From Solitalea lacus (GTDB taxonomy: Bacteria > Bacteroidota > Bacteroidia > Sphingobacteriales > Sphingobacteriaceae), in contig NZ_CP091740.1 of assembly GCF_022014595.1 (NCBI RefSeq), forward strand, positions 1,910,200 to 1,974,199: DNA of 64,000 nt. The letters are read 5' to 3'. The notes below the pieces were generated by a model that searched no databases, was not told where the DNA came from, and worked only from the letters and a program-made list of their open reading frames with translations. Position 1 is the stretch's first letter; each line of letters begins with the position of its first letter. Both the position numbers and the translations under genes were made by a program. Positions 1 through 9,735 of the stretch are shown here, piece by piece.

Positions 1-1
1 A

Positions 2-475
2 GGTGGTGAAGACCTTAAATTTATTGCCCGCAGGATGCTGATCTCAGCTTCTGAAGATATTGGTAATGCCAATCCAACTGCTTTGGTTATTGCTAATAAC
101 ACATTTCAGGCAGTACAAACTATTGGTTATCCTGAAAGCCGGATCATTTTAAGTCAGTGCGCTGTGTACCTGGCAACATCACCCAAAAGCAATGCTTCAT
201 ACTTAGCTATAGGTAAAGCCCAGCAACTGGTAAAGCAAACAGGAGATTTGCCGGTGCCATTACATTTGCGCAATGCACCAACCAAGTTGATGAAGGAACT
301 TAACTATGGGAAGGACTACCTTTACTCACACGATTATGAAGGTAATTTTGTTGAACAGGAATTTTTGCCGGACGAGCTTAGCGGACAGAAAATTTATGAT
401 CCAGGAGATAATTCCAAAGAGGCACAATATCGTCAGTTTTTAAAAGCCAGGTGGAAGGATAAATACAGTTATTAA
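2..475 (+). CDS. rarA: RarA/MgsA replication-associated recombination ATPase, C-terminal part
   Basis: The reading frame is open from the window edge (codons begin at base 2), so the start and the AAA+ ATPase domain lie outside. The visible part has the RarA C-terminal tetramerisation region: a RRMLISASEDIGNANP segment, then AIGKAQQLV and VPLHLRNAPTKLMKELNYG. Known members of the family act at stalled replication forks together with SSB and RecA-type machinery. The protein ends in a basic, lysine-rich tail as is usual for the family. The stop is at 473-475. Family assignment is confident. Nothing can be said about its promoter or start. Confidence 0.93.
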   Translation, partial: GGEDLKFIARRMLISASEDIGNANPTALVIANNTFQAVQTIGYPESRIILSQCAVYLATSPKSNASYLAIGKAQQLVKQTGDLPVPLHLRNAPTKLMKELNYGKDYLYSHDYEGNFVEQEFLPDELSGQKIYDPGDNSKEAQYRQFLKARWKDKYSY

Positions 476-796
476 TTCAACCGGCCTATGTAATTGTACA
501 ATTGATTAAGCATAAATTGGTCTGAATTAATCTTGGTCAAAAAAGAGAATCATTTTTTACAGTGTTAATAATGAGTTGAATATTTGTCTTAGCTTTGGTT
601 ACACCAATAAAAATGTAGCAACTGGCACGAAAATAGTTAAGCCCGTTACAAAAATCTACACTACCCAAACAAAAGTTAAGTTTCTTGCTATCAGTTTATA
701 AATGGGTATCATTTAAGCACTGAAAGATAAATCCCTTTTTTATTGTTTGTAGGTATTATAAAGAATTTAGTTTATTTGCGAAAAATTTGACTTTCT
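476..796. other. intergenic region rarA-topA
   Basis: This 321-base AT-rich spacer has no convincing open frame on either strand. I see no strong hairpin followed by T residues for rarA. The only supported signal is the candidate topA promoter near its right end. Confidence 0.6.
746..778 (+). promoter_or_regulatory. candidate topA promoter (Bacteroidetes type)
   Basis: TTTG at 746-749 is followed after 21 bases by TTTATTTG at 771-778. That is one base off the TAnnTTTG -7 element used by the phylum's primary sigma factor. It ends 18 bases before the topA ATG, so the leader would be very short. The match is imperfect, so this is a candidate only. Confidence 0.35.
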
Positions 797-3196
797 ATGG
801 CCAAAAATTTGTTAATCGTTGAGTCACCGGCTAAAGCCAAAACCATTGAAGGATACTTGGGCAAGGATTTTCTTGTCAAGTCAAGCTTTGGTCATATACG
901 TGATTTGGCTAAGGGTGATGATGCGATTGATGTGAACAACAACTTTGCACAAAAGTATGAGGTGCCCGATGATAAGCGTGCAGTTGTTTCTGAATTAAAA
1001 AAATTAGCCAAAGAAGCCGAGACGGTTTGGTTGGCATCCGATGAAGACCGTGAGGGAGAGGCCATTTCCTGGCACTTGCTGCAGGCATTAAATTTGGATG
1101 AATCCAAAACCAAACGTATTGTTTTTCATGAAATTACCAAGCCTGCAATTTTAAAGGCTATTGATAATCCTCGTGGTATTGATTACGGGTTGGTTTATGC
1201 TCAACAAGCCCGTCGTGTGCTAGACCGTCTGGTGGGTTTCGAACTTTCTCCTATTCTTTGGAAAAAGGTAAAGCCTTCCTTATCAGCTGGTCGTGTGCAG
1301 TCTGTGGCTGTTCGACTTATTGTTGAACGTGAACGTGAAATCAATCATTTTAAAGCTGAAGCTCAGTTTAAGATTACGGCTTTGTTTTCTACGGATGGTA
1401 AAAAAGGAAATTTAAAAGCCGAATTACCTCAACGTTTCAAAACGGCAGAAGAAGGTGAACAGTTTTTGAAAGACTGTTTAGGTGCTGATTTCAAAGTAAA
1501 TGGTTTAGAAGTTAAGCCTGCGAAACGTACGCCTGCACCTCCATTTACCACTTCTACACTGCAACAAGAGGCATCCCGCAAATTAGGGTTCTCCGTTAGC
1601 AGAACCATGCAAATTGCCCAGCGTTTGTACGAGGCCGGAAAGATCACCTATATGCGTACTGATTCGGTAAATTTATCGGACACAGCGTTAAGTGCTGCAG
1701 AGAATGAGATTAAAACTGCTTATGGCAGCCAATATCATCATCATCGTAAATATAAAACTAAAACTACCGGCGCTCAGGAAGCTCACGAAGCTATACGTCC
1801 GACGTATTTTAATGATCATACTATTGATGGTGAACCGGCTGAACGTCGTTTATATGAATTAATCTGGAAGCGAGCAATTGCTTCACAAATGAGTGATGCC
1901 GCTTTTGAACGCACCAATGTTAAAATTGGAGTTTCTACTCGTCAGGAAGAATTTCAGGCGCAAGGAGAGGTGTTAAAGTTTGATGGTTTCCTTAAAGTTT
2001 ACATGGAATCTCGTGACGAGGAAGATGCAAACGATGACGAAAATACATCAATATTGCCTCCATTGTCTGTAAACCAACCGCTTGAGCTTTTGGAAATGAT
2101 AGCCGCAGAGCGTTTTTCTCGCCCTTCAGCACGTTATACAGAGGCAAGTTTGGTGAAAAAGCTGGAAGAGCTTGGTATCGGTCGTCCTTCAACCTATGCG
2201 CCTACCATTTCTACTATACAGAAGCGCGGTTACGTAATTAAGGAGGATCGTGATGGAAAGCAGCGCAATTATCAACTGCTTACCCTCAAAGACGGGAAAA
2301 TTGAAAAGAAAATCGAGTCAGAAACTTATGGTAATGAGAAGGCCAAATTGTTCCCTAGTGATATAGGCGCTTTGGTAAACGATTTCTTGGTTCAATATTT
2401 TGATAAAGTTGTTGATTATAACTTTACAGCTACGGTTGAGAAGGAGTTTGACGAGATTGCTCACGGTATGAAAGAATGGACAGAAATGATTCGTTCTTTC
2501 TATAATCCTTTTCATCAAGATGTAGAAAATACTATTAAAACAGCCGATCGTGTGCGTGCTGACCGTGATTTAGGATTAGACCCTGAAAGCGGAAAAAGGG
2601 TTTCGGTTCGTATCGGTCGTTATGGGCCGTTTGTCCAGATAGGTGAATCGGATGATGAGGAAAAGCCGAAATATGCAAGTCTGAAAGCCGGTCAAATGAT
2701 TGAGACAATTACCCTTGATGAAGCGCTTGAGCTATTTAGGTTGCCTAAAAAGGTAGGCGTGTTTGAAGACAAGGAAATGACTGTGGCAATCGGTCGTTTT
2801 GGACCGTATATTCGTCATAATAATGCTTTTTATTCGTTAACAAAAGAGGATGATCCATTCACGATAGATGAAGCAAGGGCTATTGAATTGATTTTGGCTA
2901 AGCGTGAAAAGGACGCTAATAAGTTGATTAAAGCGTTTGATGAAGACGAAAATGTAAAAGTGTTAAATGGACGTTGGGGGCCTTACATTGCTTTCGGTAA
3001 ACAAAACGTGAAAATTCCGAAAGGAACCGATCCTGCATCCTTAACATTCGAACAATGTAAAGAGCTTGCGGACAAAGATGCTTCAGCTGATAAATCAAAA
3101 ACTAGAAAAGCTCCTGCAAAAACTACTGCGGCCAAAGCTACAACAGTAAAAAAAGCTCCGGCAAAGAAAACGACAACAAAAAAGTCGAGTAAGTAA
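797..3196 (+). CDS. topA: DNA topoisomerase I (type IA)
   Basis: This enzyme relaxes negative supercoils through a covalent 5'-phosphotyrosine intermediate. The N-terminal Toprim domain opens with LLIVESPAKAKTIEGYLG and carries the acidic metal-binding motif SDEDREGE at about residues 81-88. The catalytic tyrosine is Tyr285 in ITYMRTDS. At 799 residues it has normal length for Bacteroidetes. The C-terminus has no four-cysteine zinc fingers. Instead there are three repeats with a GR(Y/F/W)GP(F/Y) core (Toprim C-terminal repeats) and a Lys/Ala/Thr-rich tail that probably contacts DNA. The ATG start gives the canonical family N-terminus. The gene is followed by a strong terminator, so it is probably monocistronic. 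Essential housekeeping gene, very confident. Confidence 0.97.
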   Translation: MAKNLLIVESPAKAKTIEGYLGKDFLVKSSFGHIRDLAKGDDAIDVNNNFAQKYEVPDDKRAVVSELKKLAKEAETVWLASDEDREGEAISWHLLQALNLDESKTKRIVFHEITKPAILKAIDNPRGIDYGLVYAQQARRVLDRLVGFELSPILWKKVKPSLSAGRVQSVAVRLIVEREREINHFKAEAQFKITALFSTDGKKGNLKAELPQRFKTAEEGEQFLKDCLGADFKVNGLEVKPAKRTPAPPFTTSTLQQEASRKLGFSVSRTMQIAQRLYEAGKITYMRTDSVNLSDTALSAAENEIKTAYGSQYHHHRKYKTKTTGAQEAHEAIRPTYFNDHTIDGEPAERRLYELIWKRAIASQMSDAAFERTNVKIGVSTRQEEFQAQGEVLKFDGFLKVYMESRDEEDANDDENTSILPPLSVNQPLELLEMIAAERFSRPSARYTEASLVKKLEELGIGRPSTYAPTISTIQKRGYVIKEDRDGKQRNYQLLTLKDGKIEKKIESETYGNEKAKLFPSDIGALVNDFLVQYFDKVVDYNFTATVEKEFDEIAHGMKEWTEMIRSFYNPFHQDVENTIKTADRVRADRDLGLDPESGKRVSVRIGRYGPFVQIGESDDEEKPKYASLKAGQMIETITLDEALELFRLPKKVGVFEDKEMTVAIGRFGPYIRHNNAFYSLTKEDDPFTIDEARAIELILAKREKDANKLIKAFDEDENVKVLNGRWGPYIAFGKQNVKIPKGTDPASLTFEQCKELADKDASADKSKTRKAPAKTTAAKATTVKKAPAKKTTTKKSSK

Positions 3197-3208
3197 TTAT
3201 ACTATCAG

Positions 3209-3249
3209 AAAAGTCCATGGTCCATTGTCTGTGGTCCATGGACTTTTTT
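3209..3249 (+). terminator. intrinsic terminator of topA
   Basis: A 14-bp perfect inverted repeat (AAGTCCATGGTCCA at 3211-3224 and its complement at 3232-3245) with a 7-base loop runs into six to seven T residues. It sits 13 bases after the topA stop. Confidence 0.9.
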
Positions 3250-3265
3250 ATAAAGCCAATAAACA

Positions 3266-3670
3266 ATGAAAAAAGACCTTCCTGAAAATATTGTAGAAGA
3301 CGTAGCAATTGTGGTTGCTTTGGAAAATGAGTCAGCTGAAGGACGCAGTTGGAATGTGTACCTGCTTAACCTTAAGAACTCTCCGATAGAAACCGTTTTG
3401 GTTAATTCAAAAGGTTATGGTAAACATGATGGAAAGGATGTTAAAACAACACTTTTACGTCACGTAATTGGAAACGTAGATAGTAAAGATTACGCCAAAA
3501 TTGAAGCCATTGATGAGCAGGTTTTTGGTTTAACTAATGAGTATTGGTTGAGCTTTTATCACAATGGCATCATGTATGACAAAAAATATATTTTCTTGCC
3601 TGAAAGTATTATCGAAGATAACTTTGTTAAGCTCCCTTTGATTGATAAGATTGGAGTAATGATTAGATAA
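3266..3670 (+). CDS. conserved hypothetical protein
   Basis: A 134-residue soluble acidic protein without signal peptide, membrane segment or cysteine motif. The sequence alternates hydrophobic strands (VAIVVALE, WNVYLLNL) and looks like a single compact alpha/beta domain. It resembles a small conserved protein of unknown role seen in Sphingobacteria, but I cannot name a domain. It is bounded on both sides by terminators, so it is probably its own transcription unit. The ATG is the first in frame and lies 16 bases after the topA terminator hairpin. Function is unknown. Confidence 0.75.
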   Translation: MKKDLPENIVEDVAIVVALENESAEGRSWNVYLLNLKNSPIETVLVNSKGYGKHDGKDVKTTLLRHVIGNVDSKDYAKIEAIDEQVFGLTNEYWLSFYHNGIMYDKKYIFLPESIIEDNFVKLPLIDKIGVMIR

Positions 3671-3705
3671 AGCTTTTATGGATAATTAGTTAATCCTAAA
3701 GTATT

Positions 3706-3735
3706 TAGCCCGTGTTAAGCAAGGGCTGTTTTTTT
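3706..3735 (+). terminator. intrinsic terminator
   Basis: Short GC stem AGCCC (3707-3711) / GGGCT (3723-3727) with an 11-base loop, followed by G and seven T residues. It lies 36 bases after the stop of the upstream small gene. Confidence 0.7.
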
Positions 3736-3826
3736 GGCTGAAACCAAAAGTTGCAATAAATAGTCTACTCGTTCTTAACTTTTTGTTTTTTTTCTCAATT
3801 TTAAGGCATATTCTTATCACATACCT

Positions 3827-6800
3827 ATGAGCCTTAAGATCGATCCGTCAAAACGTAAAGTATTATTCATATTTCTCTCATTCTTTTTAGTTACAGTAAC
3901 TGCCAGTTATTGGTTTGTTTCATGTAAGAAATTTACCGCTAAGCAACCTGACGCAGCTTACAATGAATTTATTGAAGCGTATACCAGTGGCGTAATTTCG
4001 AAGCAGAGCACCATTAAAATTCAGTTGGCCTCACAAACAGAAACTTTGCATGCTGCAGATGAGCCTTTAGGTGATGGAATCATACAAATTAGTCCTGCAA
4101 TTAAAGGTAAGGCGTTTTGGGTTGATGCCCGAACTGTTGAGTTCAGGCCGGAAGAGGATATGAAACCGGATCAGGCATATGAGGTTAAATTCAATCTGAA
4201 AAAGGTTACTAATGTGCCGGTAGAGCTAGCTGATTTTGAATTTGGTTTTTCTACAATTAAGCCGTCCTTTTCTATTGATTATAATGGGTTTAAAGCAGTT
4301 GATAACTCGTTTGAGTTGATGAGTTACTCTGGAGTTATCTATACCGCTGATGCTGAAGATCCGGAAAAAGTAGAACAAATAATTTCTTCATCATTAGCAG
4401 GAAAAGATAAATTGATAAAATGGACGCATGAAAATGAGCTAAGGACACATCGATTTATAATTGACAGCTTACACAAAGCAAATACTGAAGAAATATTAGT
4501 TATAAAAGGTTCAGGAAGCCCGCTTGATATAGATAAGGTCGTTGGACAACAAGCAAGTCTTCCGGCTTTAAACGATTTTAAGGTTTTAAATGTAGGAGCA
4601 ATTAATGATCCCGAACAATATGTTTTGGTTCAGTTCTCAGAGCCTTTGTCTATTAGTCAAAGTTTAGAAGGATTGATTTCAGTTGCACAGATTACCGATT
4701 TGCGGTACACAATTTCAGGAAGTGAGGTCAAAGTTTATGCTCCTGACTATTTAAATGAAAGTTATACTGTTAATGTAGCTGCCGGCATCAAAAATGCAAA
4801 TGATGCTGATTTAACACGATCAATGACAGCTAATGTGTTTTTTGAAAATCGTTTACCTTCAGTTGAAATTCCTGGTAAAGGCGTAATAATGCCAACTGGT
4901 GGAAAACTTGTAATGCCGTTCATTGCATCAAACCTTAACGCAGTAGATGTAACCATCATCAAAATTTACGAAAACAACATACCGCAATATTTGCAGCAAA
5001 ATGATCTAAATGGGGAATCTGACCTGAGGAGAGTTGCTAAACCTGTTGCACAAAAGACTATTCGACTTGATACTGATAAAGGCATCCAACTGAATAAAAA
5101 GAATCGATTTGCTCTTGATCTGGATAAGTTGATCAGAACGGAACCAGGAGCTATTTATCGTATTACTATTGGTTTTAGAAGGGAATATGCGCTACGTACA
5201 TGTGAGCATGATTCAACGGAAACTGTAAATGAGGAACGGGAATATTACGGTGATAAGATAGATGAGGACGATGATTTTTGGAATCGATACGATTCTTATT
5301 ATCCATATGGTTACAGTTGGGATGAAAGAGAAGATCCTTGTAAGCTGTCATACTACAATAAACAACGTTGGGCAGTACGGAATGTGCTGGCCTCAAACTT
5401 AGGTATTATTGCTAAACGCGGTAATGATAATAGTATGTTGGTGGCAGTTACAGATTTGTTATCCACTAAATCAATTTCAGGGGCTGAAGTGCAGGTACTC
5501 GATTATCAGCGCCAGGTTTTGGGTACGGGAAAAACCGATAAAGAAGGTTTAGTCAGACTTGAGCTGCCTCGTCAACCATTTTTGTTATTAGCCAAAAGTG
5601 GCCAACAGCGCGGGTACTTAAAGTTGGATGACGGAAGCTCTTTACCGATCAGTAAGTTTAATTTAGGTGGTGATGAAGTACAAAAAGGGATAAAAGGTTT
5701 TATTTATGGAGAAAGAGGCGTTTGGCGTCCGGGGGATTCTATTTATGTAACCTTTATTCTGGAAGATCTAGAAAACAAGCTTCCCAAGGGGCATCCGGTA
5801 AGTTTTGAACTGTATAATCCTAAAGGGCAATTGTATAAAAAAGTAGTGAAATCACAGTCGGTAAATGGATTTTATTCATTCCCAACAGCTACTGAACCTA
5901 ATTCACCAACTGGGAACTGGCAGGCGAAAGTAAAGGTGGGGGGAGCAACATTTCAAAAAGTTATTCGTGTTGAAACCATCATGCCGAATCGCTTAAAAAT
6001 CAATCTTGATTTTGGTAAAAAGGAATTAAGCAAAGGTGATAATCCAGTAGGGATGCTAAATGCTAAATGGTTGTTTGGAGGTACAGCCCGAAGTTTAAAG
6101 GCTAAAGTTGATATTTCATTATCAGCTGCACAACCATCTTTCAAAGGTTTTTCTGATTATGTTTTTCAGAATCCTGTTTCAAGTTTTTCTACTGAAAATA
6201 AAACAATTTTTGATGGGCAACTTGATGAAAACGGAAAAGCAACAGTAAAAGCAGTCATTTCCGTAGATAAAATGGCTCCGGGTATGCTTAATGCTAATTT
6301 TCTGGTTAAAGTTTTTGAACCCGGCGGCAATTTCAGTATTGATAATTTCACACTTCCTTATCATGTATACAGTTCGTACGTGGGTATGAAAACGCCTCCA
6401 GGTGACGAATATACAGGCATGTTACCTACTGGGAAAAATGTTCCGGTAGATATTGCCAACGTAACAACGACCGGGGGCTTAATTGGAGGAACACGACAGG
6501 TTGAAGTTGAGTTATTTAAAATTCAATGGAAATGGTGGTGGGACGAAAGCAATGATGACTTCAGTAATTTCACCCAGGATGAATACAACAAGTTTATCAG
6601 CAGAGAAACCGTCACTCTTAACAACGGACGTGCCACGTGGAACCTTAAAGTAAATGACGATGAGTGGGGACGGTATTTAATACGATTGAGGGATGTTGCA
6701 AGCGGTCATGTTACCGGTCAGGTTGTTTACCTTGATAATCCATATTGGAGCTCACGGACAGATGAAAGCGGTGCTACTGCTGCTACTATGCTAAACTTTA

Positions 6801-9394
6801 ACAGTGATAAAGAAAAGTATAATGTTGGAGAAGAGGTAAAGTTAACTATCCCATCAGCTCAAGGAGGGAGAGCTTTGATTAGCATTGAATCGGGTAGCAA
6901 AGTGATAAAAACGTATTGGGTTGATGCACAAAAAGGCGAAACACATTTCAAGTTTAAAGCAGAAAGTAACATGTCGCCGAATGTATTTGTAAACATTACT
7001 TTGTTGCAACCGCATTCACAAACTGTAAATGATAAGCCTATACGCATGTATGGAGCTATTCCTATTTCGGTGGAAGATAAAAATACCATCCTGAAACCAA
7101 TACTTAAAATTCCTTCATCCATCAGGCCGGAAAGCGAAGTGAAGTTTTCTGTTTCGGAAGCAACAGGCAAAGAAATGACTTATACCGTAGCCTTGGTTGA
7201 CGAAGGTTTGTTAGATATTACCCGTTTTAAAACACCTGATCCTTACTCGGTATTTTATGCCCGTGAAGCTTTGGGTGTTAAAACATGGGATATGTTTGAC
7301 TATGTAATTGGTGCCTGGGGAGGTGAATTGGAACGTATTCTAAGCATCGGCGGTGACCAGAACGGCGGCAAAGCAGCTGCGGCTAACAGGGCTAACAGAT
7401 TTAAACCAGTTGTGAAGTTTTTAGGGCCATTTGTGTTGAAAGGAAAAGGTGTCAACAATCATTCTGTCAAGCTTCCTCCTTATATCGGCTCGGTAAAAGT
7501 GATGCTTATTGCAGGACAAAAGAGGGCTTATGGTTTCGCAGAGCAGGTTGTTGCCGTTAAAAAGCCATTGATGCTATTGGCCACTTTGCCAAGAGTATTG
7601 AGCCCTGGTGAATCGTTTAAACTGCCTGTTAGTGTGTTTGCCATGGAAAAGAACATTCACACTGTCGCTGTTTCATTGCAAAGCAATCCGTTTTTAGAAG
7701 TTATTGGTGGAAATGCAAAAGCGGCGAATTTCAGTCAGCCGGGTGAGCAAATGGTTTATTTTGATGTACGTGTAAAACAAATAACAGGGGTTGCCAAGGT
7801 AAAAGTTACAGCTCAGAGTGGCGCTGAGAAATCAGAAGAAACTGTAGAAATAGATGTACGGAATCCGAATAATACTATCACCCAAGTACAGCAAGCTACT
7901 CTTATGCCAGGTAAGTCGGTTTCTCTGCCTGTAAAGATGATTGGAATGTTAAGCACCGCTAAAGGAACTCTGGAAGTTTCAAATATACCACCGATTAACC
8001 TGGCTAAACGTTTAAGCTATTTGATGCAGTATCCGCATGGTTGTGTTGAACAAACGGTTTCTTCTGTATTTCCACAGTTAACCTTAGACCAGTTAATGGA
8101 TTTGAACGATCACCGCAAAGCAGAAATCGACAGAAATATTAAAGCGGCTATTAATCGCTTGAAAGGATTTCAAACCTCAGATGGAGGTTTTGGTTATTGG
8201 CCGGGTGATTCACAGCCTGATGAATGGGGAACAAACTATGCAGGCCATTTTATTTTAGAAGCGCAGGAGCGTGGTTATACTTTGCCGCCTTCAATGCTGC
8301 AGCAATGGAAAAAATTCCAAAAGTACAAAGCAATTGCCTGGACACCAACAACTGATAATTTTTATGGAGGAGACCTTTCTCAAGCCTATCGATTATACTT
8401 GTTAGCCTTGGTAAAAGCGCCTGAAATTGGAGCAATGAATCGCTTGAAAGCATTTAAATACTTGTCAAATGAAGCTAAATGGCGTTTGGCTGCTGCATAT
8501 CAACTGGCCGGACAAGAGGAAACCGCTCAAAGCTTGATCCGTGGACTAAGTACTTCGGTGAAAAAATATAAGCAATTAGGAGGTACTTTTGGTTCCGATT
8601 TACGAGACCAAGCCATGATTTTGGAAACTCTTTCATTATTGGGAGAAAAGCAAAAGGCCAGTGCATTAGTACAAACCGTTGCGGCCAAACTTTCACAAGA
8701 AGATTGGTACAGTACGCAAACAACTGCTTACTCATTAATTGCTATAGCCAATTATTGCGGGTCTAACAAAGGATCAAAGATGAGCTATTCCTATTTGATA
8801 AATGGCGCAAGTGCTGTGGTAAATTCTTCATCAGTTGTTTCGCAAATTAACTTGAACAAGAACGGAACCGTTAATTTACAAAATAAAGGAACCAATATTT
8901 TATACGTTAGGGTGATTACTAGCGGAAAACCTTTGGTAGGCGAACAAGTTGAAGAGCATCAGAACACTGATGTCTTGCAAATGCGGGTGAGTTATAGATC
9001 ATTGGATGGAAAAACGATAAATCCCGGAAAACTGGAACAAGGAACAGACTTTTTGGCTGAGGTGATTATTACCAACCCGGGTAAACGTGGTAATTATGAG
9101 CAAATGGCATTGTCGCAATTATTTCCTTCGGGCTGGCAAATTATCAATACCCGCTTAACTAATGATGAGAACAGGTTCAACTCATCGCCTGCTACTTATA
9201 AGGATATTAAGGACGATGCGGTTTATACCTATTTTAATTTATCAACAGGTAATACCGTTACTTACCATGTGTTACTGAATGCATCTTATATAGGCAGATT
9301 CTATTTGCCATCATCTTATTGCGAGGCTATGTATGATGCAACCATTAGCTCTGGAACATCCAGTTCTTGGGTGGAGGTAATACCGGCCAGGTAA
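3827..9394 (+). CDS. alpha-2-macroglobulin family protein with thioester motif
   Basis: An 1855-residue bacterial alpha-2-macroglobulin, a periplasmic protease trap thought to protect the envelope together with PBP1C. The N-terminus has a membrane segment ending in FVSC (Cys33), a plausible but imperfect lipobox, so it is probably a lipoprotein. Macroglobulin-like beta domains follow. The thioester motif GCVEQ is intact with Cys1406 and Gln1409, in an alpha-helical TED region with QTSDGGFGYWPGD downstream. An acidic, tyrosine-rich insert lies at about residues 458-505. Because the thioester is present, this copy should be able to couple covalently to attacking proteases, unlike YfaS-type copies lacking it. 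In E. coli and many Bacteroidetes the next gene is pbpC; here pbpC lies 9.6 kb downstream beyond mobile DNA. Family assignment is very confident, lipidation less so. Confidence 0.93.
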   Translation: MSLKIDPSKRKVLFIFLSFFLVTVTASYWFVSCKKFTAKQPDAAYNEFIEAYTSGVISKQSTIKIQLASQTETLHAADEPLGDGIIQISPAIKGKAFWVDARTVEFRPEEDMKPDQAYEVKFNLKKVTNVPVELADFEFGFSTIKPSFSIDYNGFKAVDNSFELMSYSGVIYTADAEDPEKVEQIISSSLAGKDKLIKWTHENELRTHRFIIDSLHKANTEEILVIKGSGSPLDIDKVVGQQASLPALNDFKVLNVGAINDPEQYVLVQFSEPLSISQSLEGLISVAQITDLRYTISGSEVKVYAPDYLNESYTVNVAAGIKNANDADLTRSMTANVFFENRLPSVEIPGKGVIMPTGGKLVMPFIASNLNAVDVTIIKIYENNIPQYLQQNDLNGESDLRRVAKPVAQKTIRLDTDKGIQLNKKNRFALDLDKLIRTEPGAIYRITIGFRREYALRTCEHDSTETVNEEREYYGDKIDEDDDFWNRYDSYYPYGYSWDEREDPCKLSYYNKQRWAVRNVLASNLGIIAKRGNDNSMLVAVTDLLSTKSISGAEVQVLDYQRQVLGTGKTDKEGLVRLELPRQPFLLLAKSGQQRGYLKLDDGSSLPISKFNLGGDEVQKGIKGFIYGERGVWRPGDSIYVTFILEDLENKLPKGHPVSFELYNPKGQLYKKVVKSQSVNGFYSFPTATEPNSPTGNWQAKVKVGGATFQKVIRVETIMPNRLKINLDFGKKELSKGDNPVGMLNAKWLFGGTARSLKAKVDISLSAAQPSFKGFSDYVFQNPVSSFSTENKTIFDGQLDENGKATVKAVISVDKMAPGMLNANFLVKVFEPGGNFSIDNFTLPYHVYSSYVGMKTPPGDEYTGMLPTGKNVPVDIANVTTTGGLIGGTRQVEVELFKIQWKWWWDESNDDFSNFTQDEYNKFISRETVTLNNGRATWNLKVNDDEWGRYLIRLRDVASGHVTGQVVYLDNPYWSSRTDESGATAATMLNFNSDKEKYNVGEEVKLTIPSAQGGRALISIESGSKVIKTYWVDAQKGETHFKFKAESNMSPNVFVNITLLQPHSQTVNDKPIRMYGAIPISVEDKNTILKPILKIPSSIRPESEVKFSVSEATGKEMTYTVALVDEGLLDITRFKTPDPYSVFYAREALGVKTWDMFDYVIGAWGGELERILSIGGDQNGGKAAAANRANRFKPVVKFLGPFVLKGKGVNNHSVKLPPYIGSVKVMLIAGQKRAYGFAEQVVAVKKPLMLLATLPRVLSPGESFKLPVSVFAMEKNIHTVAVSLQSNPFLEVIGGNAKAANFSQPGEQMVYFDVRVKQITGVAKVKVTAQSGAEKSEETVEIDVRNPNNTITQVQQATLMPGKSVSLPVKMIGMLSTAKGTLEVSNIPPINLAKRLSYLMQYPHGCVEQTVSSVFPQLTLDQLMDLNDHRKAEIDRNIKAAINRLKGFQTSDGGFGYWPGDSQPDEWGTNYAGHFILEAQERGYTLPPSMLQQWKKFQKYKAIAWTPTTDNFYGGDLSQAYRLYLLALVKAPEIGAMNRLKAFKYLSNEAKWRLAAAYQLAGQEETAQSLIRGLSTSVKKYKQLGGTFGSDLRDQAMILETLSLLGEKQKASALVQTVAAKLSQEDWYSTQTTAYSLIAIANYCGSNKGSKMSYSYLINGASAVVNSSSVVSQINLNKNGTVNLQNKGTNILYVRVITSGKPLVGEQVEEHQNTDVLQMRVSYRSLDGKTINPGKLEQGTDFLAEVIITNPGKRGNYEQMALSQLFPSGWQIINTRLTNDENRFNSSPATYKDIKDDAVYTYFNLSTGNTVTYHVLLNASYIGRFYLPSSYCEAMYDATISSGTSSSWVEVIPAR

Positions 9395-9419
9395 TAAGAA
9401 AAAGCAGAGGGCCTGATAA

Positions 9420-9735
9420 CTGAAATATAAATGCAACTAAGCCAAAAAGGTAAAAAGGACTGCGTTTATCCAATCGTTGTGTGCAATCCATCCTATTTCA
9501 GAGGAATTGACTCCTTGGGCTAACGTAAAGGTCTATCACAATCTGGGCAAATTCATTAAATTAGGAAAGCTCTTTGCAAGGCCGTTTTAAAAAGTGTCGC
9601 TATAAAGCACGGGCGCAATCCTGGTTGAGATGTTTGCCATGACTTCATTGGTGGCCCTCCATAAAAGAGGGACCCCGTTCAGAATATTTTCTTAGCCAAA
9701 AGCACATCTCCAAAGAGTTTCTAAACTGTTAACAC
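9420..9735 (+). ncRNA. candidate bridge-RNA region of IS110 element 1
   Basis: There is no open frame of note here. IS110-group elements are known to encode a structured guide (bridge) RNA in the long non-coding stretch upstream of the transposase. A short hairpin is visible (CCCTC / GAGGG around 9656-9672). Assignment rests on position and element family; no target-binding loop has been identified. Confidence 0.3.
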
